Part shown: positions 1 through 7,037 of the stretch, one piece after another
Layout: each line of letters starts with the position of its first letter
Numbering within the stretch: position 1 is the stretch's first letter
DNA from: an uncultured Bacteroidales bacterium
GTDB lineage: Bacteria; Bacteroidota; Bacteroidia; Bacteroidales; UBA932
Reading direction: 5' to 3'
Length of the DNA stretch: 16,578 bases
NCBI GenBank assembly: GCA_946415795.1
Contig: CAMKTW010000013.1
Span: forward strand, 1 to 16,578
Program-made: the position numbers and the translations under genes
Notes under the pieces: generated by a model
What the model was told of the DNA's origin: nothing
Databases searched by the model: none
Seen by the model: only the letters and a program-made list of their open reading frames with translations

Positions 1-19
1 GAGATATGCTAGTTATTAA

Positions 20-1504
20 ATGGCGATGAGAATATTGTTGCCTTTTGCATTACTGTTGTTCTGGCTGCCGGCAGGAGCACTTGACCAAAGTCTGTCTTTT
101 GACAAGACAAAATATGGGGTGAGTGCGGGAGAAAGTGCAGTGATAGGGTATTCTCTTCCAAGGGATGGTAAAGTCGATATCATCTGTGAGGGTGGGTGGT
201 CTGCTGCGGTCCACCCCCGTGATGCCAGGTGCGGCGATATCATAGTTACTGCACCTGACCCTGCAACAGGCGCGAAACCGGAGGCTGTCGTCTCTTTCCG
301 CGAAGGAGGGCAGGCCCGCCGTCAACTTCCCATAATGGTCAAGGACCCTTACACGGAGTCGACCCGGCCGAAAGCCAATCTTATGATTTTTGGCGGACTT
401 GCCAATACGAACACTACCAGAGATGATTATCAGAAACTGGCAGAGGCAGGCTTCACGATGACTACACTTGAGGGCGGCGAGCCTATGGATATGGATAACG
501 ACGGCAGTATTGACGACACCGACAGGCTTGAAACAATCCGGTATAAGCTGGGTCTGATAAAGGGTGTCGGGCTGAAGTATTCCCTGCATCATCCTGTTCT
601 GGCGGAGTCCATCGAACTGGTAAGGGATGATCCGGACCTGACGATGATCCATATCTACGACGAGCCGGGCCTATGGCTGATACCTGACCTTAACCGACGC
701 AAGACGTGGGTAAAGTCGGTGGCTCCGGATGTCCCGGTGCATATCAATCTGTGTCCTTCGGGGAGTATCAGGGCGCTTGGCACCGACTACTATCGGGATT
801 ATGTCCAGACAATGGTGGATGGCTGCGATATGGAAATTCTCTCCTTTGATATGTATCCCATTATGGATGACAGGACAATAATGAATGACTGGTACAAATG
901 CATGGAGGTCAATTCAGATATCGCCCGCACCAAAGGCATCCCTTTCTGGCCTTTCACCGCCTGCTTCTATCAGGAGTCAGAACACCGGCATTATCCCGAT
1001 TTGGCCAATATGAGGCTGCAGGTATATACTGACCTTGCATATGGTGCGTCTGTCGTGCAGTATTTCCTGTACAGGGCATATAACACTGAGACCAGAGCTC
1101 CGATTATGCTGGATGGCAGCTACACGGATCTGTATGACCTTGTGAAAGATTTTAATGCTGAAGTCCATCGGCGCGGCTATGTGTTTGCCGGCGGTAAAGT
1201 CTCAAAGACCAGGTTTACCGGCTTGACACCAATCTGCTCCCTTCCCCTGACTTCAGGAGACCTGCCGGCTGAGATTTCCTATGTGGGTACCGACAGGACA
1301 GCTCTTGTCTCTTTTGTGGAAAATGGCGGAAACGAGTATGTGGTGGTGGTCAACGGCAGTTGTTTTGAAAAATGTAACGTCGAGGTGGAACTCTCCTCAA
1401 TGGCATATACCATAGATCGTACGGGCGCCTTCACGGAACACCAGCAGGGCAAAGCAGAATTTGTGTTGGATGAGGGCGATATGCTGGTCGTCAAATACAG
1501 GTAA
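20..1504 (+). CDS. Secreted TIM-barrel glycoside-hydrolase-like protein with extra N-terminal domain
   Basis: The 494-residue product begins with a Sec signal peptide (about residues 1-20, ending AGA). Residues 21-110 form a beta-rich domain resembling the BACON-type modules of Bacteroidota (GGWSAAV, then DIIVTAPD). A TIM-barrel-like domain follows from about 118, with IYDEPG at 212-217 and LSFDMYP at 274-280. The DEP glutamate (E215) sits where many clan-A glycosidases carry the acid/base, but I cannot identify the nucleophile or assign a GH family. Residues 157-168 read DMDNDGSIDDTD, a DxDxDGxIxxxD calcium-loop pattern. The last ~80 residues are a small beta domain shared with the paralog at 2221. 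ATG at 20 or 26 could start translation; no Shine-Dalgarno is visible. It is the first gene of a tight unit with the M15 peptidase 9 bp downstream. Its role is probably extracytoplasmic glycan processing. Glycosidase activity is inference. Confidence 0.8.
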   Translation: MAMRILLPFALLLFWLPAGALDQSLSFDKTKYGVSAGESAVIGYSLPRDGKVDIICEGGWSAAVHPRDARCGDIIVTAPDPATGAKPEAVVSFREGGQARRQLPIMVKDPYTESTRPKANLMIFGGLANTNTTRDDYQKLAEAGFTMTTLEGGEPMDMDNDGSIDDTDRLETIRYKLGLIKGVGLKYSLHHPVLAESIELVRDDPDLTMIHIYDEPGLWLIPDLNRRKTWVKSVAPDVPVHINLCPSGSIRALGTDYYRDYVQTMVDGCDMEILSFDMYPIMDDRTIMNDWYKCMEVNSDIARTKGIPFWPFTACFYQESEHRHYPDLANMRLQVYTDLAYGASVVQYFLYRAYNTETRAPIMLDGSYTDLYDLVKDFNAEVHRRGYVFAGGKVSKTRFTGLTPICSLPLTSGDLPAEISYVGTDRTALVSFVENGGNEYVVVVNGSCFEKCNVEVELSSMAYTIDRTGAFTEHQQGKAEFVLDEGDMLVVKYR

Positions 1505-1513
1505 GAACCGGTT

Positions 1514-2215
1514 ATGAGATTAAGGGTTATAATACTTATATCAATCGTATCTACTTCGCCGCTTTTCGCTTCCGGTCAGACTCATATCATATGGCCTGCA
1601 GGCAGCATCCTGTCGGATGTCCAGTTGGAAATGTTTGGCGGTGCGGATAGTTTCTTCCTCTCAGAGGAGATATCAGACGCTACGTTTTCCCGCATTGAAG
1701 GTGTCTCGTATGCCCGCGGTTGCAGCGTGCCGCGTTCCAAGCTGAGACTGCTGCATCTGCTGCACCGCAACTTTGGAGGACATATCCAGGTGGGGGAGAT
1801 GGTTTGCGCCGCTTCTGCGGCAGACGAACTGCTCGATATATTCCGGGAACTCTTCGATGCCGGTTATCCGATAGAGAAGATATATTTGATAGACGAATAT
1901 GGCGCAGATGACAACCGCTCAATGGCAGATAATAATACATCTTGCTTCAATTTCAGGCGCAAGCTGGGAATGAAAGAGTTGTCGATGCACGCCAGGGGGC
2001 TGGCGGTGGATATCAATCCGCTGTATAACCCTTATGTGAAGGGTACGGTCGTCAAGCCGGCCGCCTCTTCACGATATGCCGACCGTACCCTCAGCTGTCA
2101 GTATTATATACGCAGGGGGGATGCCTGCCACGCCGCCTTCACCAGCCGGGGCTGGAGTTGGGGCGGCAGCTGGAACAGTATGAAAGATTATCAGCATTTT
2201 GAGAAAAAACAGTAA
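1514..2215 (+). CDS. Secreted M15-family peptidoglycan peptidase (D-Ala-D-Ala carboxypeptidase / endopeptidase type)
   Basis: The 233-residue protein has a signal peptide at about 1-20 (hydrophobic core IILISIVS, ending FASG). The zinc peptidase signature of the M15 VanY/CwlK group is clear: SMHARGLAVDI has H159 and D166 in HxxxxxxD spacing, and WGGSWNSMKDYQHFE ends with H228. The segment DDNRSMADNNTSCFNFR (132-148) also matches the conserved run before the zinc site in this group. Family members cleave peptide cross-links or stems in peptidoglycan, in the periplasm or outside the cell. The gene starts 9 bp after the first glycosidase-like gene and ends 5 bp before its paralog, so the three are almost certainly co-transcribed. 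This raises the possibility that the unit acts on peptidoglycan, but the glycosidase substrates are unknown. Family assignment is firm; the exact bond cleaved is not. Confidence 0.87.
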   Translation: MRLRVIILISIVSTSPLFASGQTHIIWPAGSILSDVQLEMFGGADSFFLSEEISDATFSRIEGVSYARGCSVPRSKLRLLHLLHRNFGGHIQVGEMVCAASAADELLDIFRELFDAGYPIEKIYLIDEYGADDNRSMADNNTSCFNFRRKLGMKELSMHARGLAVDINPLYNPYVKGTVVKPAASSRYADRTLSCQYYIRRGDACHAAFTSRGWSWGGSWNSMKDYQHFEKKQ

Positions 2216-2220
2216 TAAAT

Positions 2221-3438
2221 ATGAAAAAGATTGTTATATCGGTTTTTGTATTATTGTCGGCCTTCTGCCAGGTCACTTCAGCTCGTCCTGTGACAGAAGA
2301 CCCGCAGCATATCCTGGCTTTGGGCTATCTCGGCTTCAGGGATGGTGCCGCCACAGCAGCCAATTTCCAGAAACTTGCAGAAGCGGGGTTGGATATGCTC
2401 ACCCTGGAGATGGACCAGAGCACCGCAGCCTTGCAGCTTGACCTTGCGGCAGAGGCAGGAATCAAGATCCTGGCGGTGCTGGCACCATATACAGACCATC
2501 ACAGCATAGACGATGTGGATTTTGCCAAGGTTGACTCCCTGGTGCTGAGATTCCGTTCGCATCCCGCCCTGTTCGGCTGGCATATCTGCGACGAACCCAA
2601 CATCAACCGTATCCCCGGCCTGAAGGCGATAAAGGAGCATATCGAGGCCCTCGACCCCGATCATCCGGTTTACATCAACCTCAACCCCTTAGGCTCGATA
2701 CGTGCCCTCGGAACCGATTTCTACCGTGACTATGTGGATACCTATGCGCGGGACTGCGGACTCAGTATCCTTTCTTACGACTGCTATCCCACTATGGACT
2801 ACGGCGTGCTCAACTGGTGGTATATGTGCAACGAGGCGGTACTGGCCACTTGCCGCAAGTATGGGATTCCCTTCTGGGGCTTTGCCGCCAGCTGCTGGAT
2901 AGACCGCGAAGGGCCCAACAATATGCACGCCAAACCCACGTTGGAGAATATCCGCCTCACAGTGAACACTCATCTTGCTTACGGCGCCAGGGTGATGCAG
3001 TATTTTACTATCCGTGACTTCGGCGGCACATCCTGGTCGCCAATGATGAGCGAGGTCTGGACAGATGCATACGACCTTCTAAAAGAGGCCAATCTGGAGA
3101 TGAAGAACCGCGAGGGAGTCTTTGCCGGCGGTGATGTTGTAAAGACCCGCTTCACCCATCTGACCCCCTTCTCCTGCCTGCCGCTGCTGAATGAGGATCT
3201 TCCGGCTGCAATAGCCTCGCTCGATACAGACATCACCGCCCTGGTATCGTTCATAGAGAACGGGGCGAGCCGTTACATCGTGGTGGTAAACTCCAGCTGG
3301 ACCCAGAAGTGCAAGGCATCGGTAGAATTTGCTGCCGCCTGCAGCACGATTGACCGCAACGGAGCCGTCACAGAGTGGGGCAAAGGCAAAAACGCCTTCG
3401 TGATTGACGAAGGCGATATGCTTGTATTCAAGTATTGA
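2221..3438 (+). CDS. Secreted TIM-barrel glycoside-hydrolase-like protein, paralog of the gene at 20
   Basis: The 405-residue protein has a signal peptide at about 1-21 (KKIVISVFVLLSAF core). It lacks the extra N-terminal domain of its neighbour and goes straight into the barrel at about residue 28. Shared blocks include CDEPN (E125, the candidate acid/base), GSIRALGTD (158-166), LSYDCYP (184-190), GIPFWGF, LAYGARVMQYF and VFAGGDVVKTRFT, through to the C-terminal VVVN and DEGDMLV segments. The resemblance runs almost end to end, indicating tandem duplication with later insertion of the M15 gene, or transposition around it. At the place where the first copy has a calcium-loop pattern, this copy has a plain linker (LEMDQSTAALQL). 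The 3' end is followed after 2 bp by a hairpin. Likely extracytoplasmic; substrate and GH family are not assignable by eye. Confidence 0.8.
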   Translation: MKKIVISVFVLLSAFCQVTSARPVTEDPQHILALGYLGFRDGAATAANFQKLAEAGLDMLTLEMDQSTAALQLDLAAEAGIKILAVLAPYTDHHSIDDVDFAKVDSLVLRFRSHPALFGWHICDEPNINRIPGLKAIKEHIEALDPDHPVYINLNPLGSIRALGTDFYRDYVDTYARDCGLSILSYDCYPTMDYGVLNWWYMCNEAVLATCRKYGIPFWGFAASCWIDREGPNNMHAKPTLENIRLTVNTHLAYGARVMQYFTIRDFGGTSWSPMMSEVWTDAYDLLKEANLEMKNREGVFAGGDVVKTRFTHLTPFSCLPLLNEDLPAAIASLDTDITALVSFIENGASRYIVVVNSSWTQKCKASVEFAAACSTIDRNGAVTEWGKGKNAFVIDEGDMLVFKY

Positions 3439-3440
3439 CA

Positions 3441-3456
3441 ATCGCCATCAGGCGAT
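3441..3456. terminator. Perfect hairpin just after a stop codon
   Basis: ATCGCC-ATCA-GGCGAT gives a 6-bp perfect stem with a 4-nt loop, two bases after the TGA of the upstream gene. No T-tract follows on either strand, so it may be an mRNA 3' end stabiliser or weak terminator rather than a classic intrinsic terminator. Confidence 0.4.
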
Positions 3457-3510
3457 AGCGGAAGCCGGGCAGGGTGGTTTGAGCGATAGCAAGGCTGAAG
3501 CGGCGGGGTT

Positions 3511-3525
3511 TGGGGCGGAGCCCCA
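3511..3525. terminator. GC-rich hairpin, possible terminator for convergent genes
   Basis: TGGGGC-GGA-GCCCCA forms a 6-bp stem with a 3-nt loop. On the plus strand GGGGTTT precedes it; no clear T-run follows. It lies 11 bp beyond the stop of the minus-strand lipoprotein gene and may serve transcripts from both sides. Confidence 0.4.
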
Positions 3526-3535
3526 GTGTCATATG

Positions 3536-4198
3536 CTATAGACCCCGGAAGAAACGGGTGGTTCTGCCGGTATAGTCCATGCGGGCCATATCAACCTTTT
3601 CACCGTTCTTGTTGACAACGATGGTGGCGCTGCCGTTGCAGTAGTCCCACACGTACGATTTTGCCTCGATACAGGTGTATTCCAGCGAAGGGGATGACTC
3701 AAAGGTGCAGGAGTAACCCTCACGCTCTGTCCTGCCTCCGGTAAAGGTTACTTTCCAGTTGTAATGTCCGGCAGCCACCTCTCCGGTAATCTGGGCTGTC
3801 ATTTTACACATAGTGGTGTATCCGTCATCTTTCTCGTTGTTGAAAAACTTGTAGGGTCCCTCACGGTAAAGTTCCCAGGTGTCGTTCCCTTTGCAGGTGA
3901 TGCCCAGCCCGCTCACCTTATGTTTGGAGCTGACGGTCCAGGAGTTGCCGGGGACACGGATGCTTTTGCCGCCGGTTTCATAATCGGACTGTCCCGATGC
4001 GTTGAGGTAATAACCGTATGTGTCGTAGGAGAGGGAAGACTCTAGTGCGATAAGATAATCGGGTAACAGATCGGTAGCCATTATTATCATATAATTCTCC
4101 GCTATGGAACTGCCGCGTTCTTCGCTGCCGCCGTAATAATCGATTTTTGCGCAGGAAGCAAGTGCGATTGTAAGTATTATAAGGGCGATCTTTTTCAT
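3536..4198 (-). CDS. Lipoprotein of unknown function
   Basis: I start this at the ATG whose complement is at 4196-4198, giving 220 residues. The reading frame continues upstream, but only from here does a normal type II signal appear: MKKIALIILTIALASC, with lipobox LASC at 13-16 and Cys16 as the lipidation site. The sequence CAKIDYY after the cysteine has a lysine at +2 and an acidic residue at +4, weakly like the surface-export signals of Bacteroidota lipoproteins. The mature part is rich in Tyr, Thr, Trp and Gly and looks beta-stranded; I recognise no family. It begins only 4 bp after the stop of the outer-membrane protein gene, so the two are an operon and may act together at the outer membrane. 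Confidence 0.75.
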   Translation of the reverse strand: MKKIALIILTIALASCAKIDYYGGSEERGSSIAENYMIIMATDLLPDYLIALESSLSYDTYGYYLNASGQSDYETGGKSIRVPGNSWTVSSKHKVSGLGITCKGNDTWELYREGPYKFFNNEKDDGYTTMCKMTAQITGEVAAGHYNWKVTFTGGRTEREGYSCTFESSPSLEYTCIEAKSYVWDYCNGSATIVVNKNGEKVDMARMDYTGRTTRFFRGL

Positions 4199-4202
4199 GA
4201 TA

Positions 4203-4811
4203 CTAGAATTTATATGCGATACCAAAACGATACAGAAAAGCCTGGTTCCCGGCGACCATTTCCCAGTAGAACGGCACCTTTGGGCCGAATTCAGCGCCAA
4301 AGATAATCACCTCACCGGCCAGTCCGGGTTTGAATGTTGGCTTTGTGCCCTTCAAGGTACCCATCCGCAGGGAGCCTCCCAGACCGACACCGGAATAAAG
4401 TTGCCATTTGTCGGTGTGGAGATAGCAGTAACGTGCCTGAGCCATCAGGGCGATGTTGTTGCGGTAGTGCTTGCCGAGTTCAATCTCTCCGATGGGCTGC
4501 ACGGCATCTTCCATGGCAGCATAGTAGGAGAGTATCCCTCCAATCTTGATGCGGTTTGTGACAAACTTCTGATACTCTACGCCAAACAGGGCGGTGTAAC
4601 GGGTGTTCCTGAAGCCGGGTTCGTAGCCGGAATAAAGATCCCATATTTCGCTCTCGTAGGTAATGTCTTCACAGATCATCTCATACGGTAAAGAGACGGA
4701 TATTGCAATTTCGCCGTTATCCTTTATCTTTTCCCGGGCTTGTGCCGGCATAGCAAACAGAGCGGCAAATCCAAGCAGTAATAGAACTTTTCTCATATTG
4801 TTTATACTCAT
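4203..4811 (-). CDS. Small outer-membrane beta-barrel protein
   Basis: The 202-residue product (197 if the second Met, complement at 4794-4796, is used) has a Sec signal peptide ending AMPAQA at about residue 25. The remainder shows alternating hydrophobic/polar strands (YQKFVTNRIKIGGILSYY, IALMAQARYCYL, LYSGVGLGGSLRMG) and ends in aromatic YKF, as expected for a small outer-membrane barrel of about 8-10 strands. No enzyme motif is present. It is the first gene of a two-gene minus-strand unit with the lipoprotein and has a promoter-like box at 4862-4869. A barrel plus lipoprotein pair suggests a surface or envelope structure, but no specific role can be assigned. Confidence 0.72.
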   Translation of the reverse strand: MSINNMRKVLLLLGFAALFAMPAQAREKIKDNGEIAISVSLPYEMICEDITYESEIWDLYSGYEPGFRNTRYTALFGVEYQKFVTNRIKIGGILSYYAAMEDAVQPIGEIELGKHYRNNIALMAQARYCYLHTDKWQLYSGVGLGGSLRMGTLKGTKPTFKPGLAGEVIIFGAEFGPKVPFYWEMVAGNQAFLYRFGIAYKF

Positions 4812-4861
4812 TATCTAATAATTGTCACCGGATGTGTTGGATATTAAATGCAATTCGATGG

Positions 4862-4869
4862 CAAAAATA
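4862..4869 (-). promoter_or_regulatory. -7 promoter box (TATTTTTG) for the barrel/lipoprotein operon
   Basis: On the minus strand this reads TATTTTTG, fitting the Bacteroidota TAnnTTTG consensus. It lies in the 66-bp gap upstream of the outer-membrane protein gene, predicting a leader of about 45-60 nt. No convincing -33 TTTG at standard spacing was found. Confidence 0.5.
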
Positions 4870-4877
4870 ACCGTGGT

Positions 4878-5507
4878 TCAGATCAAAATGCTTTCTATTT
4901 GAAGTTTGGGGACATAGTGAATCCCCTCCTTGCGGTAGTAGTTCAGGTTGCCGCTCTCGTGTACGGGTACCAGGAAAACCTTCTCTGCAGGTTTGCCGAT
5001 GGCGATAACGGCGATGGGGGGCAACGGTAACCTGAGCGCCTCGTGTATGGCTTCACTCCTGAAATTCAGGATAAAAATACCGCCCAGCCCCATCTCGGTC
5101 GCTTTGAGAAGCATACCCTGGGCGGCGATGCCCAGGTCGATGTCAATAACCTTGTTCTCCGGTTCGGTGGCGCATACCACGATGAATGCCTCGGGTCCGC
5201 TACCGGGGTGGGGCAGATGCTCTTCCGGGAGGGCAGCCCCCAAGGTGATGTGCGGCAGCACCTTGCCAGCATCAGGCTTTGTCACAAGGCGGAATCTCAG
5301 CCGCTGTTTGTTCATCCCAGAAGCCACAAGGGTAGTGGTCTGCACAATTTGCTTCAGTTCCGCCTCCGTAACAATGCGGCTCTGGTCAAATCCCCGGTAG
5401 CTGCGGTTCTTCTTGAGCAGGCTGTCGAGGTTGATGCCTGTGTGCTTAATCACGGGCCGCTTCTCCTGAAGTTCTTGTTGCCTTCTTTCGAGATAATTGT
5501 CTGCCAT
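4878..5507 (-). CDS. Nitroreductase-family FMN oxidoreductase
   Basis: The 209-residue product matches the NAD(P)H-dependent, FMN-binding nitroreductase fold. KKNRSYRGF (32-40) supplies the N-terminal FMN-phosphate arginines. SGMNKQRLRFRLV (63-75) matches the usual SgxNxQPxxf segment. GMLLKATEMGLGGIFI (131-146) matches the GLG segment near FMN. The C-terminal HYVPKLQIESILI is typical of Bacteroidales members. The length fits a cytosolic homodimer of about 200 residues. Substrates of this family range from quinones and flavins to nitroaromatics, so the physiological one is unknown. The MATE gene ends 29 bp upstream on the same strand, but a promoter-like box at 5520-5527 suggests independent initiation. 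Confidence 0.88.
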   Translation of the reverse strand: MADNYLERRQQELQEKRPVIKHTGINLDSLLKKNRSYRGFDQSRIVTEAELKQIVQTTTLVASGMNKQRLRFRLVTKPDAGKVLPHITLGAALPEEHLPHPGSGPEAFIVVCATEPENKVIDIDLGIAAQGMLLKATEMGLGGIFILNFRSEAIHEALRLPLPPIAVIAIGKPAEKVFLVPVHESGNLNYYRKEGIHYVPKLQIESILI

Positions 5508-5519
5508 AGCTTTTTTCTA

Positions 5520-5527
5520 CAAATATA
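5520..5527 (-). promoter_or_regulatory. -7 promoter box (TATATTTG) for the nitroreductase
   Basis: Minus-strand TATATTTG matches TAnnTTTG exactly and lies 12 nt before the nitroreductase ATG. That placement predicts a leader of only about 6-8 nt. No good -33 element was seen. Confidence 0.45.
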
Positions 5528-5536
5528 TGGTGTTTG

Positions 5537-6898
5537 TCAATGACGCTGACTATATATCCTGATGGTCGTTTTACTCTTTAGTGTAAGATATAGGGCGCGG
5601 ATGGCGAGGTGGACGAAATATGCCCCCATAAGTATATGGATAGCCGTTTCGTTGCTCACCGAACCGCCGGCCGCGGCTATCCCGATGCCCCACGCGGCAA
5701 AGAATCCTACGGCACAAAGAACGGTGGAATTGCGAAGCTGCCGCGATGCAGTGGCGCCGATGAAGATACCGTCCCAGATGAAGGCCGGGCAGCCGATGAT
5801 CGGCATCGCCAGCAACCAGGGGGCGAACTTGGCTCCGGCGGCAATTACCTCCGTGTCGGAAGTCATCAGGTGGAAGATGGGTGTGCCAAGAATCCAGTAG
5901 ATTCCCGTAAACACAACCGCCAGTGCCCAGCTCCAAGCGAAAACCCCCCGGACCGTACTGCGAAGCCCCTCCTCCGATTTCTCTCCGATAAACCTTCCCG
6001 TAAGCGCCTCTGCTGCGTAGGCAAAGCCGTCTATGAAATAGGAGAAGAACATAAGAAGTTTCATTATGATGGCGCTGGCGGCTAGCATCAGGTCACCGAA
6101 ACGGGCAGAGATGACGGTGAATCCGATGTACACGGCGATAAGTCCCAATGAACGGACAAACAGGTCGGCGTTCATAGCGAAGAACTGCCGTAGCGACCCC
6201 TTGAAGGTCCGCTTCAGGTCATAGCCTTCGAATACATCCCGGTACCGCAGTCTTACAACCGACAGGGCAAAGACCAGTCCCGTCCATTGAGCTATGACCG
6301 TCCCTGCGGCAACTCCGCTGAAGCCCATCCGGGGAAAAATCCATATCCCGAATCCCAGCAGTATGCTGGAGAGGATGTTTACTCCGTTGACTATCAAGTC
6401 AGTCGCCATAGAATGGACGCTGTTCTGCATCCCTATGAACCACCCTTTGATGGCAAAGAGGCTGAGCGCGGCGGGGGCCGCCCAGATTCGGATATAGAAG
6501 TACCGCTGCGCCAGAAGGCGTACCTCAGGCGTGCATTTTATAAACAGGAATGCAACATTGAAGATAACCCATTGTAATGCTGTCAGGGCAACCCCTGCCG
6601 ATAGGGCGATCCCCAGCGAACGGAGAAGCGCCTGAGCCTGTCCCTGCCTGTCGTTCCGCCCGAAAGCCTGAGCCGTGACACCTCCGGTGCCGGCCCTGAG
6701 AAAGCCGAAGCACCAGTAAACCAGATCGAAGATGGTAGTCCCTATGGCGATTCCGCCCAGTGCGGTCGCAGCTGCCATCCCCCCTTCGCCATCGAGATGC
6801 CCAACCACCGCCATATCCACCAGCCCTACCAGAGGGACGGTGATGCCCGCCAGTATGCTGGGCACCGCCAGACGGATTATTCCGCGGTTTAATTTCAT
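5537..6898 (-). CDS. MATE-family efflux transporter (DinF-like)
   Basis: The chosen start (complement of 6896-6898) gives 453 residues beginning MKLNRGIIRLAVPSI, the normal N-terminus for MATE proteins. A longer in-frame start would add 33 residues unlike any MATE leader and overlap the divergent promoter region. PLVGLVDMAVVGHL (22-35) is the family's first-helix signature. About 12 hydrophobic segments follow in the two-bundle MATE pattern, with a second-half copy beginning near LRQFFAMNADLFVRSLGL. Family members export drugs or metabolites using Na+ or H+ gradients at the inner membrane; the cargo here is unknown. The gene is divergent from the TPP-controlled receptor and precedes the nitroreductase. 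A promoter-like box ends 5 nt before the ATG, so the transcript may be leaderless. Confidence 0.9.
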   Translation of the reverse strand: MKLNRGIIRLAVPSILAGITVPLVGLVDMAVVGHLDGEGGMAAATALGGIAIGTTIFDLVYWCFGFLRAGTGGVTAQAFGRNDRQGQAQALLRSLGIALSAGVALTALQWVIFNVAFLFIKCTPEVRLLAQRYFYIRIWAAPAALSLFAIKGWFIGMQNSVHSMATDLIVNGVNILSSILLGFGIWIFPRMGFSGVAAGTVIAQWTGLVFALSVVRLRYRDVFEGYDLKRTFKGSLRQFFAMNADLFVRSLGLIAVYIGFTVISARFGDLMLAASAIIMKLLMFFSYFIDGFAYAAEALTGRFIGEKSEEGLRSTVRGVFAWSWALAVVFTGIYWILGTPIFHLMTSDTEVIAAGAKFAPWLLAMPIIGCPAFIWDGIFIGATASRQLRNSTVLCAVGFFAAWGIGIAAAGGSVSNETAIHILMGAYFVHLAIRALYLTLKSKTTIRIYSQRH

Positions 6899-6903
6899 CT
6901 TTC

Positions 6904-6911
6904 CAAAGATA
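6904..6911 (-). promoter_or_regulatory. -7 promoter box (TATCTTTG) for the MATE gene
   Basis: Minus-strand TATCTTTG is identical to the box in front of the MFS operon at 9172-9179. It ends 5 nt upstream of the MATE ATG, which would put transcription start at or beside the A of the start codon. Confidence 0.45.
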
Positions 6912-6933
6912 GGGCATTTACCAGAAAAAGATA

Positions 6934-6941
6934 TATATTTG
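6934..6941 (+). promoter_or_regulatory. -7 promoter box (TATATTTG) for the TPP-controlled receptor
   Basis: TATATTTG fits TAnnTTTG and ends 7 nt before the first base of the TPP aptamer at 6949. Transcription would therefore begin just ahead of the P1 helix, which independently supports both calls. Confidence 0.65.
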
Positions 6942-6948
6942 CCGACGT

Positions 6949-7037
6949 TAATGGGGTGCGTTGCGCACTTTATGCGCGAAGCTGAGATTAAACCCACTGA
7001 ACTTGATCGGGTTAGGACCCGCGTAAAGGAAACATTA
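6949..7037 (+). promoter_or_regulatory. TPP riboswitch (THI box) overlapping the start codon
   Basis: All conserved blocks of the thiamin pyrophosphate aptamer are present in order: GGGGTGC (6953-6959), GCTGAGA (6981-6987), CTGAACTTGATC (6997-7008), and GCGTAAAGGAAA (7021-7032). Between the first two lies the variable P3 hairpin TTGCGCA/TGCGCGA (6961-6967 with 6973-6979, loop CTTTA). P5 is CGGGT/ACCCG (7008-7012 with 7017-7021). P1 is TAAT/ATTA (6949-6952 with 7034-7037), extendable by G6953-C7033, so its 3' strand includes the A of the AUG. The AAAGGA at 7025-7030, the likely ribosome-binding sequence, is part of the conserved core. Ligand binding should therefore block translation directly, with no separate terminator or anti-Shine-Dalgarno stem needed. 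Confidence 0.95.

Larger units (their letters stand above)
3439..3535. repeat. Intergenic repeat-like segment between convergent genes
   Basis: This 97-bp stretch separates the stop codons of two convergent genes. The octamer GCGATAGC occurs at 3452-3459 and 3483-3490, 31 bp apart. Each copy is followed by purine-rich DNA ending in a GGGGTTT or GGTGGTTT tract, so it reads as an imperfect ~30-bp direct repeat. Perfect hairpins lie at both ends (3441-3456 and 3511-3525). The composition (G-rich, AGCG/GGGG motifs) differs from both flanking genes and resembles dispersed intergenic repeat elements, though genome-wide recurrence cannot be seen here. Confidence 0.45.

Noticed and set aside
4199..4300. 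34-residue N-terminal extension of the lipoprotein
   Set aside because: It would bury the lipoprotein signal peptide and overlap the preceding gene; the ATG at 4198 is the natural start.
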